64,000 nucleotides of DNA from Clitopilus passeckerianus (Eukaryota; Basidiomycota; Agaricomycetes; Agaricales; Entolomataceae), in the NCBI GenBank assembly GCA_944990035.1, contig CALYLX010000153.1, positions 1-64,000 on the forward strand, written 5' to 3'. Position numbers and translations under genes: made by a program. A model generated the notes under the pieces. It worked only from the letters and a program-made list of their open reading frames with translations, did not search any database and had not been told where the DNA came from. Shown here piece by piece: positions 48,845-60,150 of the stretch. Positions within the stretch are counted from its first letter, which is position 1. Every line of letters begins with the position of its first letter.

Positions 48845-49388
48845 TTATTACGGCTTTACAATTCAGTGTATATCTTCTGGAGGGATATCCTATTCTTAGA
48901 TCGTGTAGACTATATAATATTGTAGCACCATCTCTGTTATTTGGTTAGTTTAGCATAATGCTAGTTCCGTTCCGTCGTTTAAATTATCTCGCAGTCTTCA
49001 AGCTATTGTGGTTCGCACAGAATTGTAGACAGATGTCCACAGGATAGCCACCAGAGCTACCTGTTGTTTGTTCATTGAGCAATCCGGAGAGCCTGCGGTA
49101 GATATGTACCAGACACGAGAAGGGTGCGTAAATGACGTGCAAGAGACGTAAAACGTAAAAACCAGAGAAATTAGTGCGAAGCAGATGTATGGCTACAGGT
49201 AACAAATTATATGGGATGATGTACAACAAACGGTATATGAATGAGACAGAGAGCGAAGGTATGTGGAGATGCAAATGCAATAGTTCGAGGTCCGTGCGAT
49301 GCAGAGATAAGTCCAGCTAAGATGCAGAGAGAAAATGGCTTTTTAAGGTCGTTATGTTCGTGGTTCACGATCATGTGCAAGAATGCGA
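48845..49388. other. Convergent intergenic region
   Basis: AT-rich spacer between the stops of the nucleotidyltransferase-like gene and the next minus-strand gene. No gene was seen. Confidence 0.5.
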
Positions 49389-50249
49389 TTACGAAGAGGC
49401 GACGGTGCTTCGGCGCCAGCTGCCGATGGCTTCCATAGAAGGCTGGGAGCGGTGGGGCGGGGGAAAGACTGCTGCTTTGGGGCGAGCAGAGGGTGTGGAC
49501 TGCTTGGAAGCAGGCTTGCTCGACTTGGCTCCGCCGCCGAGCATGACACCGCCTGTGAGGACGGTGCTGACGCCACCTTGGTAGATATACTTGGTGGGAG
49601 CTGACGCTGCGGATGCTGGCGCTGATGCTGTCTTCTTGGAGGAACCGAATGACCTCATGGATGAGGCGACGGAGGATTGAGAAGATCCCGATGACCCGGA
49701 CTTGAGTGAGAGATTGGAGTACGACGACGCCCGGGAAGATGGGCGGGAATCCGTGTCGATAGGAGAGATCATATCGGCATCATCGTCAACCAATTCGCTT
49801 GTGAAGCGACGGGTGAGGAAGTCTGCAGGGAGTGTGGAGGTAGCAGCAGTGACATCCTGAGGGTCAATGGTCCAAACGACGCCGACTTTCCCATTGTCGC
49901 TGCGGACGACATAAACGACGGTAGGCTTGATGATGAGGGTGAATGAGGTGTTCCCGAGGACACGGATCCAATCCTCCCAGGAAATACCATTTGCAAGGCA
50001 GGCAAGATGGACGGGGAGTGGGGCAGGCTCAAAGGGTGAGAGCAAGAGCCGGTGAGTGGCTGATGAGGGATCCGATGGGGTGACGAGAGCCGAGGTAGTA
50101 AGCAGCGATGAGTGGAGGAAAAGTCGGAGGTTCGTGAGCGAGCTTGAGGGAAGCCCGAGCAGCGCAAGAGGCCTAGTAAGGAAAATGGTGGCTGCGTTCA
50201 AAGATGGCGAGATGCCTGTAGCAGTGCTGGTCATGAAAGAAGAAGACAT
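49389..50249 (-). CDS. Possible BTG/Tob (anti-proliferative)-like protein
   Basis: An intronless 286-residue protein. The N-terminal 120 residues look folded: SLNAATIFLTRPLALLGLPS, HRLLLSPFEPAPLPVHLACL, GISWEDWIRVLG and FTLIIKPTVVYVV then GKVGVVWTID. The order RLL...PLP..LA...GI...W...LG...FTL.I.P..V.V resembles the BTG/Tob domain that recruits CCR4-NOT deadenylases, but it lacks obvious identity and I may be wrong. The C-terminal half is Ser-rich (SYSNLSLKSGSSGSSQSSVA) and ends in an Ala/Pro/Ser-rich tail. There is no signal peptide. Both strands hold long ORFs here because of GC-rich codon use; only this one has an ordered profile. Confidence 0.5.
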   Translation of the reverse strand: MSSSFMTSTATGISPSLNAATIFLTRPLALLGLPSSSLTNLRLFLHSSLLTTSALVTPSDPSSATHRLLLSPFEPAPLPVHLACLANGISWEDWIRVLGNTSFTLIIKPTVVYVVRSDNGKVGVVWTIDPQDVTAATSTLPADFLTRRFTSELVDDDADMISPIDTDSRPSSRASSYSNLSLKSGSSGSSQSSVASSMRSFGSSKKTASAPASAASAPTKYIYQGGVSTVLTGGVMLGGGAKSSKPASKQSTPSARPKAAVFPPPHRSQPSMEAIGSWRRSTVASS

Positions 50250-51241
50250 GTTGAACTTGATGTGACGTTGGTTCGTTGAGATTTAAATGTTCAGAGGTTC
50301 AAGATTATCGACCGGCGATAAAGGCGTTATAACTGGAGAACTATCAGTATATGTCTAGTCACTCATCCTAGGCAGCAGCTTACCAGACGTATATATGGAC
50401 GTTAAGAGAGAAATAAAATTAAGGTCTGACGGGCACTGCAGGGATCTAAGAACGAGCGGTCGAGGTCGTGAAAGGAGGACGAAAGAAAGCCAAGTTCAGC
50501 CTGAGCTGGTAAGCCGGATGGTTCCTAGTAGTCCCACAGAGCCGTCGTTTTATATGAGTCGCCAGATAGGCCTATAATTGTGCATGTGCTCTGGTCAGTG
50601 AAAGCTTCCATGCCATTGTTCATTGTCTTTTGTGAAAGGAACAATAACAAGTGTTGATCGGCTTTCGGAACTGCCATTTCGAGACCAAAGCTATTTGTCT
50701 TTGTTGTGATCACGCAGTTCTTTGGTCGTCCCTCACGCCCGTAGTGCGGTGATTATACCTCGATTCCACCAGGCGCGAAGACCAAGCGACGACACCTTGT
50801 ACTCCCTGTTCCTGCATAGGCAACTCTTCTATTGTGTGTCCCACCCGCTCTGCTTCTCATCGGCATAATGTGAAATGATCAAGACCATGCACAGCATCTT
50901 TGCTGAACCAGGTTTTCTTGGTTTACCCGCTCCATCTCCGCTGCCAATGAAGACAATAACCCATGTCACCGTATCCTGGAAGGATAGTATGCAGTATTTA
51001 TGAGCTTGTCTTGAAGAGCGCCCATCACCATGGTGCACCTACTCCCCTAGGTTACGGTCGACCTCGTTATTTTAGAGACAAGGTGTTCTGTGGTATCCTT
51101 CATGGCTCATTCTCTTCTGAATCGGTTCCCAGGAAATTCGAATGAAAGCGCAGTCCAGGTATATTATTCTAAACTCTAATAGTACTCTACGTCAAACAAC
51201 CATCAATATATAAGGTACTTCCTCGTTCCTGTAAATGGAGC
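50250..51241. other. Intergenic, no gene seen
   Basis: About 1 kb upstream of the BTG-like gene and downstream of the RidA-like gene. Only short ORFs are present. Confidence 0.5.
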
Positions 51242-51933
51242 TCAAGCCCTATCAGAATTTAATTACGTGAGTCCACTATTATTGAGCTGGGAGTCACAAC
51301 GACGTACTTTGCAGTGGCTTCAATCTCGACCAAAGCACCTGTAGGTATATTCGCGACGGAGAGCGCTACTCTCGCTGGTCTGTGCTTTCCGAAGAACTCT
51401 CCGTAAATCTCGGAGAACTTGGTGTAGTCGTCGATGTTCTTGAGATAAGCCTACGAATCGCAATCTTCAGCTCCATTCTCTGTGCCTTTCGACATCATCT
51501 CAGTTAAATTACGCACATGGCACATGATCACCTTCCCCATACTAGAGCCCGCTCCGATGAGAACCTGCTGGAGGTTAGAAAGTGCGAGGCGCGTCTGCGA
51601 TTCTATGTCGTCGCCGACAAGCTTGCCGGTTTTGGGGTCTTCAGGTAACTGGCCAGAAACGAATACGAAACCGTTGTAGGAGATTGCTTGTGACACTGGC
51701 GCTGGTGGCGCTGGGGCGGCTTTTGTAGACAATATTAAGTGTGAGTTTCCATTGAACGCTGGATGGGACTTACACGATGTGTCGATCAGCGTCAAGCTAG
51801 GATCCGTCGTAGTCGTATTTGATTTCGCCGTTCCATTGACGGAGGTGCTGGGAGGTATCCAGACTGGTATTGACGCCGCAAATACAGGGATGATGCAGAG
51901 GGCACACGATGCGAAGATTGTGGAGAAGCGCAT
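51242..51933 (-). CDS. RidA/YjgF-like protein with signal peptide
   Basis: A RidA-family protein; known members hydrolyse reactive enamine/imine intermediates made by PLP enzymes. Unusually, it opens with a secretion signal MRFSTIFASCALCIIPVFAA and a Thr/Asn-rich spacer with several N-x-S/T sites. An intron (GTGTAAGT...AAAAG) joins LTLIDTS to APAPPAPVSQAISYNGFVFV. The RidA core continues SGQLPEDPKTGKL, LALSNLQQVLIGAGSSMGKV and, across another intron, AYLKNIDDYTKFSEIYGEFF. The Arg of the KHRPARVALSV block, which binds carboxylate substrates in active RidA proteins, is present, as is VEIEATA at the end. A last intron (GTACGT...GATAG) may give a short AKA terminus at 51242; otherwise the stop is at 51259. 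The upstream in-frame ATG at 52008 was rejected because it hides the signal peptide. Confidence 0.82.
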
Positions 51934-52924
51934 TGTTTCTGCTCGAGTGGCGTTTAAGTCGTCTGAAATCTGGGTGCTTAGAGGATAAACATCGAGCTGG
52001 GCGTTCAAATATAGCTTCGAGTCCTGTCAAGTTGCTTTGCTACCTGTTCAGCCAAGTCCGGTCCAAGATAGCTTGGAAGACAATGTGTTAAGTCTATAGA
52101 TGACGAGAAAGTCTATTCTTTGGTGATAAGCCCAGTCGGCCAGCAGTCCTGGGAGCGGCATGATCGTCATGCTCTAACATAGTCACAACAGAACATTGAT
52201 TGTGTCGAATTGATGCGAGAATGGTACTCTGTTATATTAGGAGCCCTCGTCCCTGTGCCTCCGTAGCGTACCATTGTTAAGAATAGGTCGCTCGTAGTCG
52301 ACATCCTACCCAAACTTTCGGAATTCAACCCTCCATCAACTCCGTGGGTCTAGTGAGCAGGGCAGCGCCGGGGATGTATTTGTCGGTGAATCTTCAACAT
52401 AAAAAGGAGGGGGTTTTCCTAGTGACTCTTCTGACGAAGAAGCACGAAGCCACAGGTTCGAACAACGCCAGGTAAAGCACAGATAAAGCACCATTTATCC
52501 TCCAGATACAATCCGACGAGATTCGGGATTGGCTCCGATGAAAATGATGTCCAGACCCGGCCCGACGAGCCGGGACCCGCATCCTTACAGGCATGAGCTC
52601 GAGCCTTGTGTCAGAGCAGGCGACCTTTTGTTTAATTCAGAGGCCACTACATGATAACATATGTCCTAATCCGGTACTACGCGTCCGTGCCTCTGAACTC
52701 ATCGTTCCTCCCTCATTGTCGATTATTATGCAACCCAACCTCGCACAAATCGAGCCGCCAAGCGGCCTTTGTATCAAAGGCATACCGACACTCAACGACC
52801 CACCGCTAGAGACCTCACTCCTGCGTATCTTTAAATTTCGATATCCACCACGTCCTCTCCCGCGCGCTGTACAGCAACACTGCCCGAACTTAGTACTTAC
52901 TTGATTGTTGCTCGAAAAATCCGG

Positions 52925-53400
52925 ACATTTTCTCGAAGGGCAAGGCAAGAAACAGCCTAGACTATCCTTGTCTGCATAGGCGAGGCCAAGACGGCGACCA
53001 TTGCCGTACATCCTTCACTTCCGTGCCAATTCCGTAGGTGTGCTCGACAGCCTCTATTGTCAGGCCGAGCTTCTAGATCTTTTGCATTGCGTACGTCCGA
53101 GTCCCTGCCATTTACTTCACTTCGCCAACCGTGTCATCAGCTGAGCGCTACCGTAAACCTGGACCGTTATGTTTGCCTATCTTCGGGCTTCGGCGCGGCT
53201 GTTCCTCTTACTCTTAATGCATAGCCAAATGTGAAAAGGCAGTGCATTTCTCCGTGGACGTGGACAGCTTTCGTGAACCTGACATCCTAACACATCAGCA
53301 AATGACTGAAGACACATCTAGCTCTGGGCCCCGGAAGTTCGGAAGGGGCATGAATTGACTTTCTGATTGATGTCTGCGATTGAGAAGCAGTATAGAACCT
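52925..53400 (-). pseudogene. Relic of the NB-ARC/TPR gene
   Basis: A strongly eroded copy of the TPR part of the NB-ARC gene next door. Blocks align to 55300-55490, then to 55570-55640, then to 55800-55910, so a stretch between the last two has been deleted. Matching landmarks on the plus strand include AAGAAACAGCCT, AAGACGGCG, CAGCTTTCGTGAAC and CATCTAGCTCTGG. The reading frame is lost. Confidence 0.75.
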
Positions 53401-53803
53401 TTCTGTTGTTGAACTTGAAGTTAAAGTGTCGTCAATATTCGCCCAGCGTTCTATTCACCGCTATTAGGCTCTTACCTCCTCCCGCTACAGTCCTACGAAT
53501 CGGCAAATGCTGCTGTTCAGGCGACCTGACATACCCAACGTCTTATTTTCCCCTTCCCAGACGCCTCTGGGTTGACGAGGATAGATGGTGGTTTTCCTCT
53601 AAGCTTCTATTCGGATAACCACTCCTTCCTTGATCCCAATTATTGACAATGACATTCAGAATGTAATATGTCACTTGCCAGTGCTCGTTACGTTTCTCGG
53701 CAGCACCTTAAGGCCATAACTATGAAAGTCTACCGGGCACCAGGGATCGTGTGTGTTTGGATTTCGCCTCTCTCCACCCTTTCCTAATCCAACTACCATC
53801 ATC
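53401..53803. other. Promoter side of the peroxidase gene
   Basis: Spacer with short ORFs only; probably the peroxidase promoter. Confidence 0.4.
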
Positions 53804-54931
53804 ATGGTGTTCACGATAACCCCTTCTCAGATTATCAGCTATCTCAGTATCTTCACATATGACATTGGGCTGACGCTGCTCAACACCGTTTCTTCGAAAC
53901 GACCTGAGGGTAAAGTGACGCCTGAAGGACATCCTGGATTCGAAGGGAAATGGCCCGAGTTCATTCCTACCAAGGAGGGAGATAGCAGATGCTCATGCCC
54001 AGCGTTGAATGCTCTGGCGAATCATGGTCAGTTATACCCGACTCTATCCTGGAAGAATTCTTTTTTGCTCACTTGTAACCTCTTGATACAGGTATTCTTG
54101 CACGAGATGGCAAGGGTATCACGTTCGCTGAGCTTCCCGAGAAACTCCGCACCACCTACAATTTCTCTCCCTCCTTCAGCCTCTTACTCCCCACTTTTGC
54201 AGCCAACACGTTGAAGAAGAAATACAAGACCGATACATTCGACTTATCTGAAGTGGATGTGCACAATGGGATAGAGCATGATGCATCCCTACTCAGTGAG
54301 TGCTTGTTGTCATCCAAGTGCCCGGTGCTCAATTTTTATTCTGATCTCGCTCATCACTACTACTTAGGACGTGACCTCCACTTCCAACCTGATCAATCTA
54401 TCATTCACGTCCCCTATGTCGAGGAACTGTTGGACTCCGCCACCGCCAAGGACCAGGATGGCAATCTTGTTCTCACCATCCCCGACCTATCAAAAATGTC
54501 TTCGAAGAGGAGGGCAGAAGCCCGCGCAGAGAATCCTGAATTCTCCCTCGATAAGTTCCACGCTATGTTCGGAAGTTCAAAGTAAGTTCAGTTCCCCCAC
54601 TACTTTCTCTTCGACAAACCTGATTTTCTTCTCTTCTCAAAAAAGCTCGGCAGCACTTCTGACCGCCTTCGGCGGCCGTGTTGATGACCTCCGGGCTTTT
54701 TTACTTGAAGAACGGCTTCCCGAAGGGTGGGAGTCGCGCGTTCGCGAAGCTAAAGGACTTACCGTAATGACTTTCAACAAGACTGTCAAAAAGATCGAGA
54801 AGGGAATCAACGAGGAGCCTTTCGCCAAGCCTGCAGTTGCGCCCTCGGAGGCAGGTCCTGCTGTTGAGCCATCTACCAAGGCTAATGAGCAGGCACCGGT
54901 CTTGTCTGAGACGGCCGCCGTCACTGCCTAG
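53804..54931 (+). CDS. Heme-thiolate peroxidase (chloroperoxidase/peroxygenase family)
   Basis: A peroxidase of family 2, whose members use a cysteine-ligated heme and hydrogen peroxide to oxidise or oxygenate substrates. The proximal motif is SCPALNALANHG (usually PCP; here Ser-Cys-Pro), followed after an intron by ILARDGKGITFAELPEKLR. The distal acid motif is IEHDASL (the E-H-D type seen in short peroxygenases). Introns are 54027-54090, one after CTCA (GTGAGT...TTAG) and one after TTCAAA (GTAAGT...AAAAAAG). The start MVFTITPSQIISYLSIFTYD gives no clear cleavable signal; the first hydrophobic stretch might anchor it. An extended Ala/Pro/Glu-rich C-terminal tail (EEPFAKPAVAPSEAGPAVEP) is atypical. 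It lies between two NB-ARC-type copies but shows no link in function. Confidence 0.82.
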
Positions 54932-55158
54932 AACCGGGCAAAGCGAAAGGTTTGGGCTGGATGCGACGGCCTATTACGAGTTCATTTTTCTACCATTTGA
55001 CCATGTATAACATTCATACTGCCAATGATGACTTTTCAATCGTTCTCACTATTGACCATCCTGAGTGAATTAGACTTAAGTACACGTATTGGTACTGCAG
55101 CTATGACTCGTCGATTTCCACCCAACGTACAGCTGTATACCGTTATCCCTACGAGTTT

Positions 55159-57382
55159 TTACATCCTCATTACTGTGCGAAAGTAGCTTGTGCTTTCCTC
55201 TCGGCGCTCAACTCCAGCAATCTTTGACATGACTCTCGAGAGGTCATCTCTCGAAAGCTGTACGCTACGAGGACTTGACGCTTGCTCAAGAAGCTGGACG
55301 GCTTCTCGAAGGCAAGAAACAGCCTGATCGAGACTGCCATTGTCTGCGTGGGTTAGGCCAAGACGGCGGACTGCAGTAGCACGACCAGTAGCGTACTTAA
55401 TTTCCGTGCTAATTCTGTAGGCGTGCTCGGCGGTCTCTAACGCAAGCCCGAGCTTCCTCTGCACCCCGTACGTCCACGCCAGTATATTGAGAATATTTGC
55501 TTCGCCAAGAGGATCCTTAGTGGAGCACTGCGTAGCTTTGTACTTTGGAAAGACTGTTCTTATTGATGATAGCCAAATGCGAAAGGCAGTGCGCTTCTCC
55601 GTGAGCGTAATTTTGTTGTTGGTACAGCTTTCGTGAACTGTCGAGCATCGCGCTGGCATCATCAGGCCGATCTATGGTGATATACACTGCTCCAAGCAAG
55701 AATAAATCCCGGGCCTCCTGGATTGCGTCTCCGAATTCCCTATGAGCTGATAAAGCCTCCTGCAAAAGCTTCACTGCTTCCTCATTCCGCCCTTGACGTC
55801 TCAATACATCAGCGAATGACTGAAGACATCTAGCTCTGGCCTCCGGGGGTTCGGACGGAGCATGGATGACTTTCTGGATGACGTCTGTGATCGGGAAGCC
55901 GAGATAATACATCCACTCCGTGTAGGTGGCGCAGGCATATAGGAGGGTATCAGTTGTGTAGGGGAGGGAAAACGCCAAGTTGAGTAAAGCAGTGATGTTG
56001 GTGAGCTCATCGGCGAACCATGAATATTGATAGGTAGATGCATAATTTGGGGGTTGATATAGTCGGGTGGTATATAGGTCGATAAGCTTGCGAATGATGG
56101 GTCTATCGAGTGATAGGCTTTGGATGCAGAACTGTCGCACTGGGGAAAGGAGTTGGTTTCGAGGCGGGGAGGAAGATTTATCGAGTAAACAGAGCGCGGT
56201 ATTGCGAAGCGCTCTGATGGAAGCTCGCAGGTTAATCGAGGATGGTAGCAGGGCTTGAAATTCATCCATCCAGCTTTCTTCCGACGAGAGCCCGCTTGGA
56301 AGTATAGCAACTGCCACCAATATATCTCTAGAGTCGTTACTCATCCGTGGGCCGAAAACGGAGAGTCTGATGGACACGTCGAGACTGTATTGGCGATCAA
56401 ATATATCCATACCGATCGCCTGGGTACTCTCATTAGTCCATCTGCGCCAGAGCAATCGAGGACTCTCAGTTCCGTCATTCAGGAGGTTGGCCACTAGAGT
56501 AACCGCCAAAGGGATTCCAGCAACGGCCTCCAGAAGAGTGGAGATATACCCCTTCTCGTCTTCGCCGTACTCTTCCTAAGTGATTCGATAGAGAAGGTCC
56601 TTGGATCCGTCTTGTGTTAAAGGACCCAATGGGTCCATCCGGAGCCAGGGCAGCTTGGTTGGCCGCTGCACACCCCGTAGTGTAGCCATGATCGCGAGAT
56701 CCGGGAGAGATCCAAGATGGGAAAGAAGATCGTCGGCGGCACGACGATTTGCTGGCGCTTCCCAGAAGGTCTCGAAGTTATCGAGGCACAAGAGCGTGCG
56801 CTTCTGCCCTAAATACCGGAGGACCCAAGAGAGGATCCGAGCATGAGACTTCCTATGTTCGGTAGGAATCTCGAAGGTATTGGAAAGGGAGCTATACACT
56901 AGTTCTGTGGTGGAAAGTCCCTCAAATGATAAGAAATACTGTCGAGGATAAGCTCCCAGAATTTGAGCGTCCCACATGACGCTGGCGGCGAGTGTTGTTT
57001 TCCCGATTCCACCCATGCCAAGAATCGCAACCCGGGTGTTTGGTGTACCCAGGAATGCGTTCACAATATGTTCACGGTTAGCATCCCGCTCGAGCATGTG
57101 GACAGGACGTGGAGGGAGGAGGTTATCCATGTCACTTGGGCCACCCCTGCAGGCTCTTAGACGCGGTGCACTGGCGTTCTCATCGAAGTATTCACCCACC
57201 AAGATCCTCCTTCAGACGAATTCCCTTCATCTAAGTTGTGGTAAACATTGGTAACATTGCCGATATGCACCCGGATATCGTTGCCTGCGTTGATTCGAGT
57301 GGATTCAAAATTAAAGGAAACATCTGTTTCGTTGAGAAATGATATTTAACAAAGCTTTTTGGCGAACATCTTTACCTGACAT
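55159..57382 (-). pseudogene. NB-ARC/TPR NLR-like protein, broken copy
   Basis: Paralogue of the intact gene at 60.2-62.5 kb, with about two-thirds identity by eye. A short first exon (MS) splices (GTAAAG...ACAG) to DVSFNFESTRINAGNDIRVH and IGNVTNVYHN; a second intron leads to PPRPVHMLERD. The P-loop is GMGGIGKTTLA, Walker B LLCLDNFETFWE, and the GxP-like motif AGIPLAVTL. At 56576-56578 an in-frame TAG interrupts it between LLYRIT and EEYGEDEKG, where the intact copy has a short linker. Further on, TPR units (QSFADVLRRQGRNEEAVKLL) run to about 55540; then a deletion of about 20 residues and a frame change separate them from NILAWTYGVQRKLGLALETA. A full-length protein cannot be made. Confidence 0.85.
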
Positions 57383-57799
57383 GGTGGGTTGGTCCAATGT
57401 AAACCGTGGCTCCTGAAACGCCTCGTGATGCTGGAAGACCTGACAGGGCGCCATCCGTCTGGTGCCCTGAGCATTATCGAACAGCGCCAGCCACAGCAAC
57501 TCAAACAGGCAATCATATGATCCCTACCTGGGAAGCGCTCGTGAAACTGTTGGCAAGCGCTTAAACGTCTAGTAACTGCCCCAGATCTCAAGCGTCGGAA
57601 GAGAGAGATTGGATGTATTCTGTAGGGAAGCCATATCTTACGACATAATACAGGAGGGATTAAGTAACCTATTGAGGAGTACTATTGGATGATTCGCCTG
57701 AAAGCTCCCGTATATCCAGAGGTTCGCTATATCTGGGGGAAAGATGCACGTCAGCTATATTGTGATATCGGAAATAGAAGATGAAATTCATACCTGAGG

Positions 57800-59050
57800 T
57801 GTATCGCCCATAAGGCATAATCCTCTAACTGCTCCTGACCTACGTCTGATGCTCAGCGTAACTTGAAGCTGGGTTGACAGGGGTGTTCACTCGGCCGAGC
57901 AACCAGCAACGACTAAAGGAAAACAGTCCTACTTCCAATGAAGAGGCAAGCGCCTATAAGCAACACCACACATAACAACCTTCAGGAAACAACGAACCTT
58001 GATTTAACGAATTGTTCGTCACACCGAGCTAGGTAGGTGAGCTCAGTGTGCACGGGGCACGAGGTTCAGTGGATGTCGCAGACGTCGTTGGTCGACGCCG
58101 AGAACTAAACCATCAATCGTTATTAGATATGTCCCGGAGAGGTTGAGGGACGGAACGACGAACCTTAATGAAATCGGGAAATGTTCTGCTCTGGGGTACG
58201 TAGCCTGATCTCTTTGGTCTGTCCTAAGTAGACGTTCCATATATGCGCAATAGGACCTGGGAACATAGTAAGGTGTTAGCTCCCGAAAATCATACCCACT
58301 TTGAGGAATATGACAGACCTGCGGAATCATCACCAGACATCCTGGCACCAGCATCACCCATTCGTCGTGCACAACCAGAGGGCGCAGCAGGATGTACTTG
58401 ACGCGCCGAAGGGAATTTTCACGATCCGTTGAGGACACAAGTGGGCGAAAATTGATAGAGAAGGAAGCCTGGGTCATCTATCAGAAAGTTCACGGTTAAG
58501 GCAGGTCAGCGAAGAACGAACCTCAAGGAACCCGCTGCGAGCGAAGCACCGGTAAACGTGCGTGCTTTTGAGGCTGCTGGACCGACGTCTCGTGGTATAT
58601 TCAGAATCCTCGTTGTATTAAGGTGGTTGACGTTGCAATCGGAGCGCTGGTAGCCAGTAGACCGGCTGGGTCTTATGCGACCTATAAGCAAGAGAGTCAG
58701 CACCGGGAAGACTTTGGCAACGAGAAAGAAAGCAACGGAGAAGGTGCATGCGAAGCGTATTGACGCAGGTGGTGCAGAGCGGGGCGACCAACCACCAACA
58801 CCCGGAATGAAGAAATGGATGAGGTGAGCCGAACGAGAGATGGTCTTACCAGGAGCAGCCACCAAACTTGTACCGACGATCCTTTGTCCATCTGCAGGCA
58901 AATCGTGGATGCCTTGAGCGTGCACCATCCTCTCCTGGAACCAAATATCAGCATCGGTTTCCGAAGGTTATACCCAAGGTTGAGAAAAAGACAAACCCGT
59001 GAGGGCGCGTCAAGCAGAGTCGTTAACGCTCTGTCTCCACGTCTCCTTGG
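57800..59050 (-). repeat. Duplicated block upstream of NLR copy, unit A
   Basis: DNA that aligns with 62950-64000 at an offset of about 5.1 kb. It contains the F-box-like relic described separately. Together with the NB-ARC gene downstream it makes a duplicated unit of about 4 kb. Confidence 0.75.
58043..58955 (-). pseudogene. F-box-like multi-exon gene, relic A
   Basis: A spliced gene on the minus strand. An exon reads RILNIPRD, then after a frame slip VYRCFARSGFLE, which the unit B copy continues as an F-box-like helix series. An intron with donor GTTCGT and acceptor GATAG joins MTQASFSINFRPLVSSTDRE and the exon VHDEWVMLVPGCLVMIPQ. Further introns share the unusual GTTCGT or GTCTGT donors. 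The frame slip in the first exon and a stop after VLLRIYGTST make it non-functional as it stands. The F-box identification is tentative. Confidence 0.4.
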
Positions 59051-60150
59051 TCATAAAAAGGCTGCCCCGAAATAGCTTGTAGGCCGAGGACGAAACTTGA
59101 ACAGATCGGATATTTGCAGGTCGGATGTGGGGTTAACCGACGGGCTAAGTTCACCTTTTGTATCTCCCTCGTGAGGTCTGCGGTCGTAGATAACCTGGTG
59201 GAAGGTGGTACGTCAGTGATTGGATCTGGCGAAGTCGAAAGAGGTGGGTGCGCCAGCACGCAGAGTCGAAGTAATGCGGATGATACAGCCGGGAAGAAGG
59301 CAGACTAACAGATGTCCCGTTCATAAGCCCCGTCTATTTCATCCGCCACAAGCATCGTAAATCTCAAGGGTGGCGCCAGATGTCGCCTGAGTTTCGCCTG
59401 AATTTGCTGTGCCTAAATCGGTGTCAACGACCTATCTGAGCAGGCAGCCCACCAGACAGACATACCTGGGGTTTTATGGCACAGTAGTGTCTTTTGCCCT
59501 TGTCGACCAGCTTTCGAAGATAGTGAGATATGAGTGAACCAGCAAACCGTTGGTGGGAGAGGCGGAAGCACTAGAGCCAATCATTGAGTCAACCGCCAGC
59601 GTTTGTTTATCCCACAAGGCAATGCACAACAACGCGTGCCAATTTCGGTAATTCGTGCTAATTCGCGTCTTTTCTCAGTATCTCCAGGTGGATCCGTCAT
59701 CATGGTGCACTATTCTACCTCTTTCATCCTACTTGGGTGCCCGTGTAGATCAACTGTATTATTGGGTCAAAGTAACGCGAAAGAACCGAAATTTGAAGCA
59801 TTGAGTAGAGCACGTCCTGCTAATAATTCGTGTATCCCCTACCTGGCCTTCTATGCCAGATTGTATATCTGCTTGGAAGATATCGCCGAGTGTTTTGGGC
59901 CATACTTCTAGGAACTGCTCAATGAGTCCCATGATTATAGACTTTCTCCAGGCCTAGATGTATTGCTCCTGATTGTTTCGGTTTTCTCTTAGATATTCAA
60001 TTCTTCTGCGTTAGCCCTATCTCTCGTTTATCGTAGATACACCACTCTTAAATGTGCGCAAAATTGTAGTCCCGAATATCATGCACCGCGTGCGTCAAAT
60101 GGTGTATTCGATCTGGGTTCTTGGAAAGCTGTATCTCTGTGACTCGTAAG
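59051..60150. other. Spacer between NLR units
   Basis: About 1.1 kb downstream of the intact NB-ARC gene. Short ORFs only; no repeat or RNA gene recognised. Confidence 0.45.

Noticed and set aside
49354..49604. Plus-strand ORFs opposite the BTG-like gene
   Set aside because: Shadows of a GC-rich coding region; only the minus-strand frame shows an ordered protein profile.
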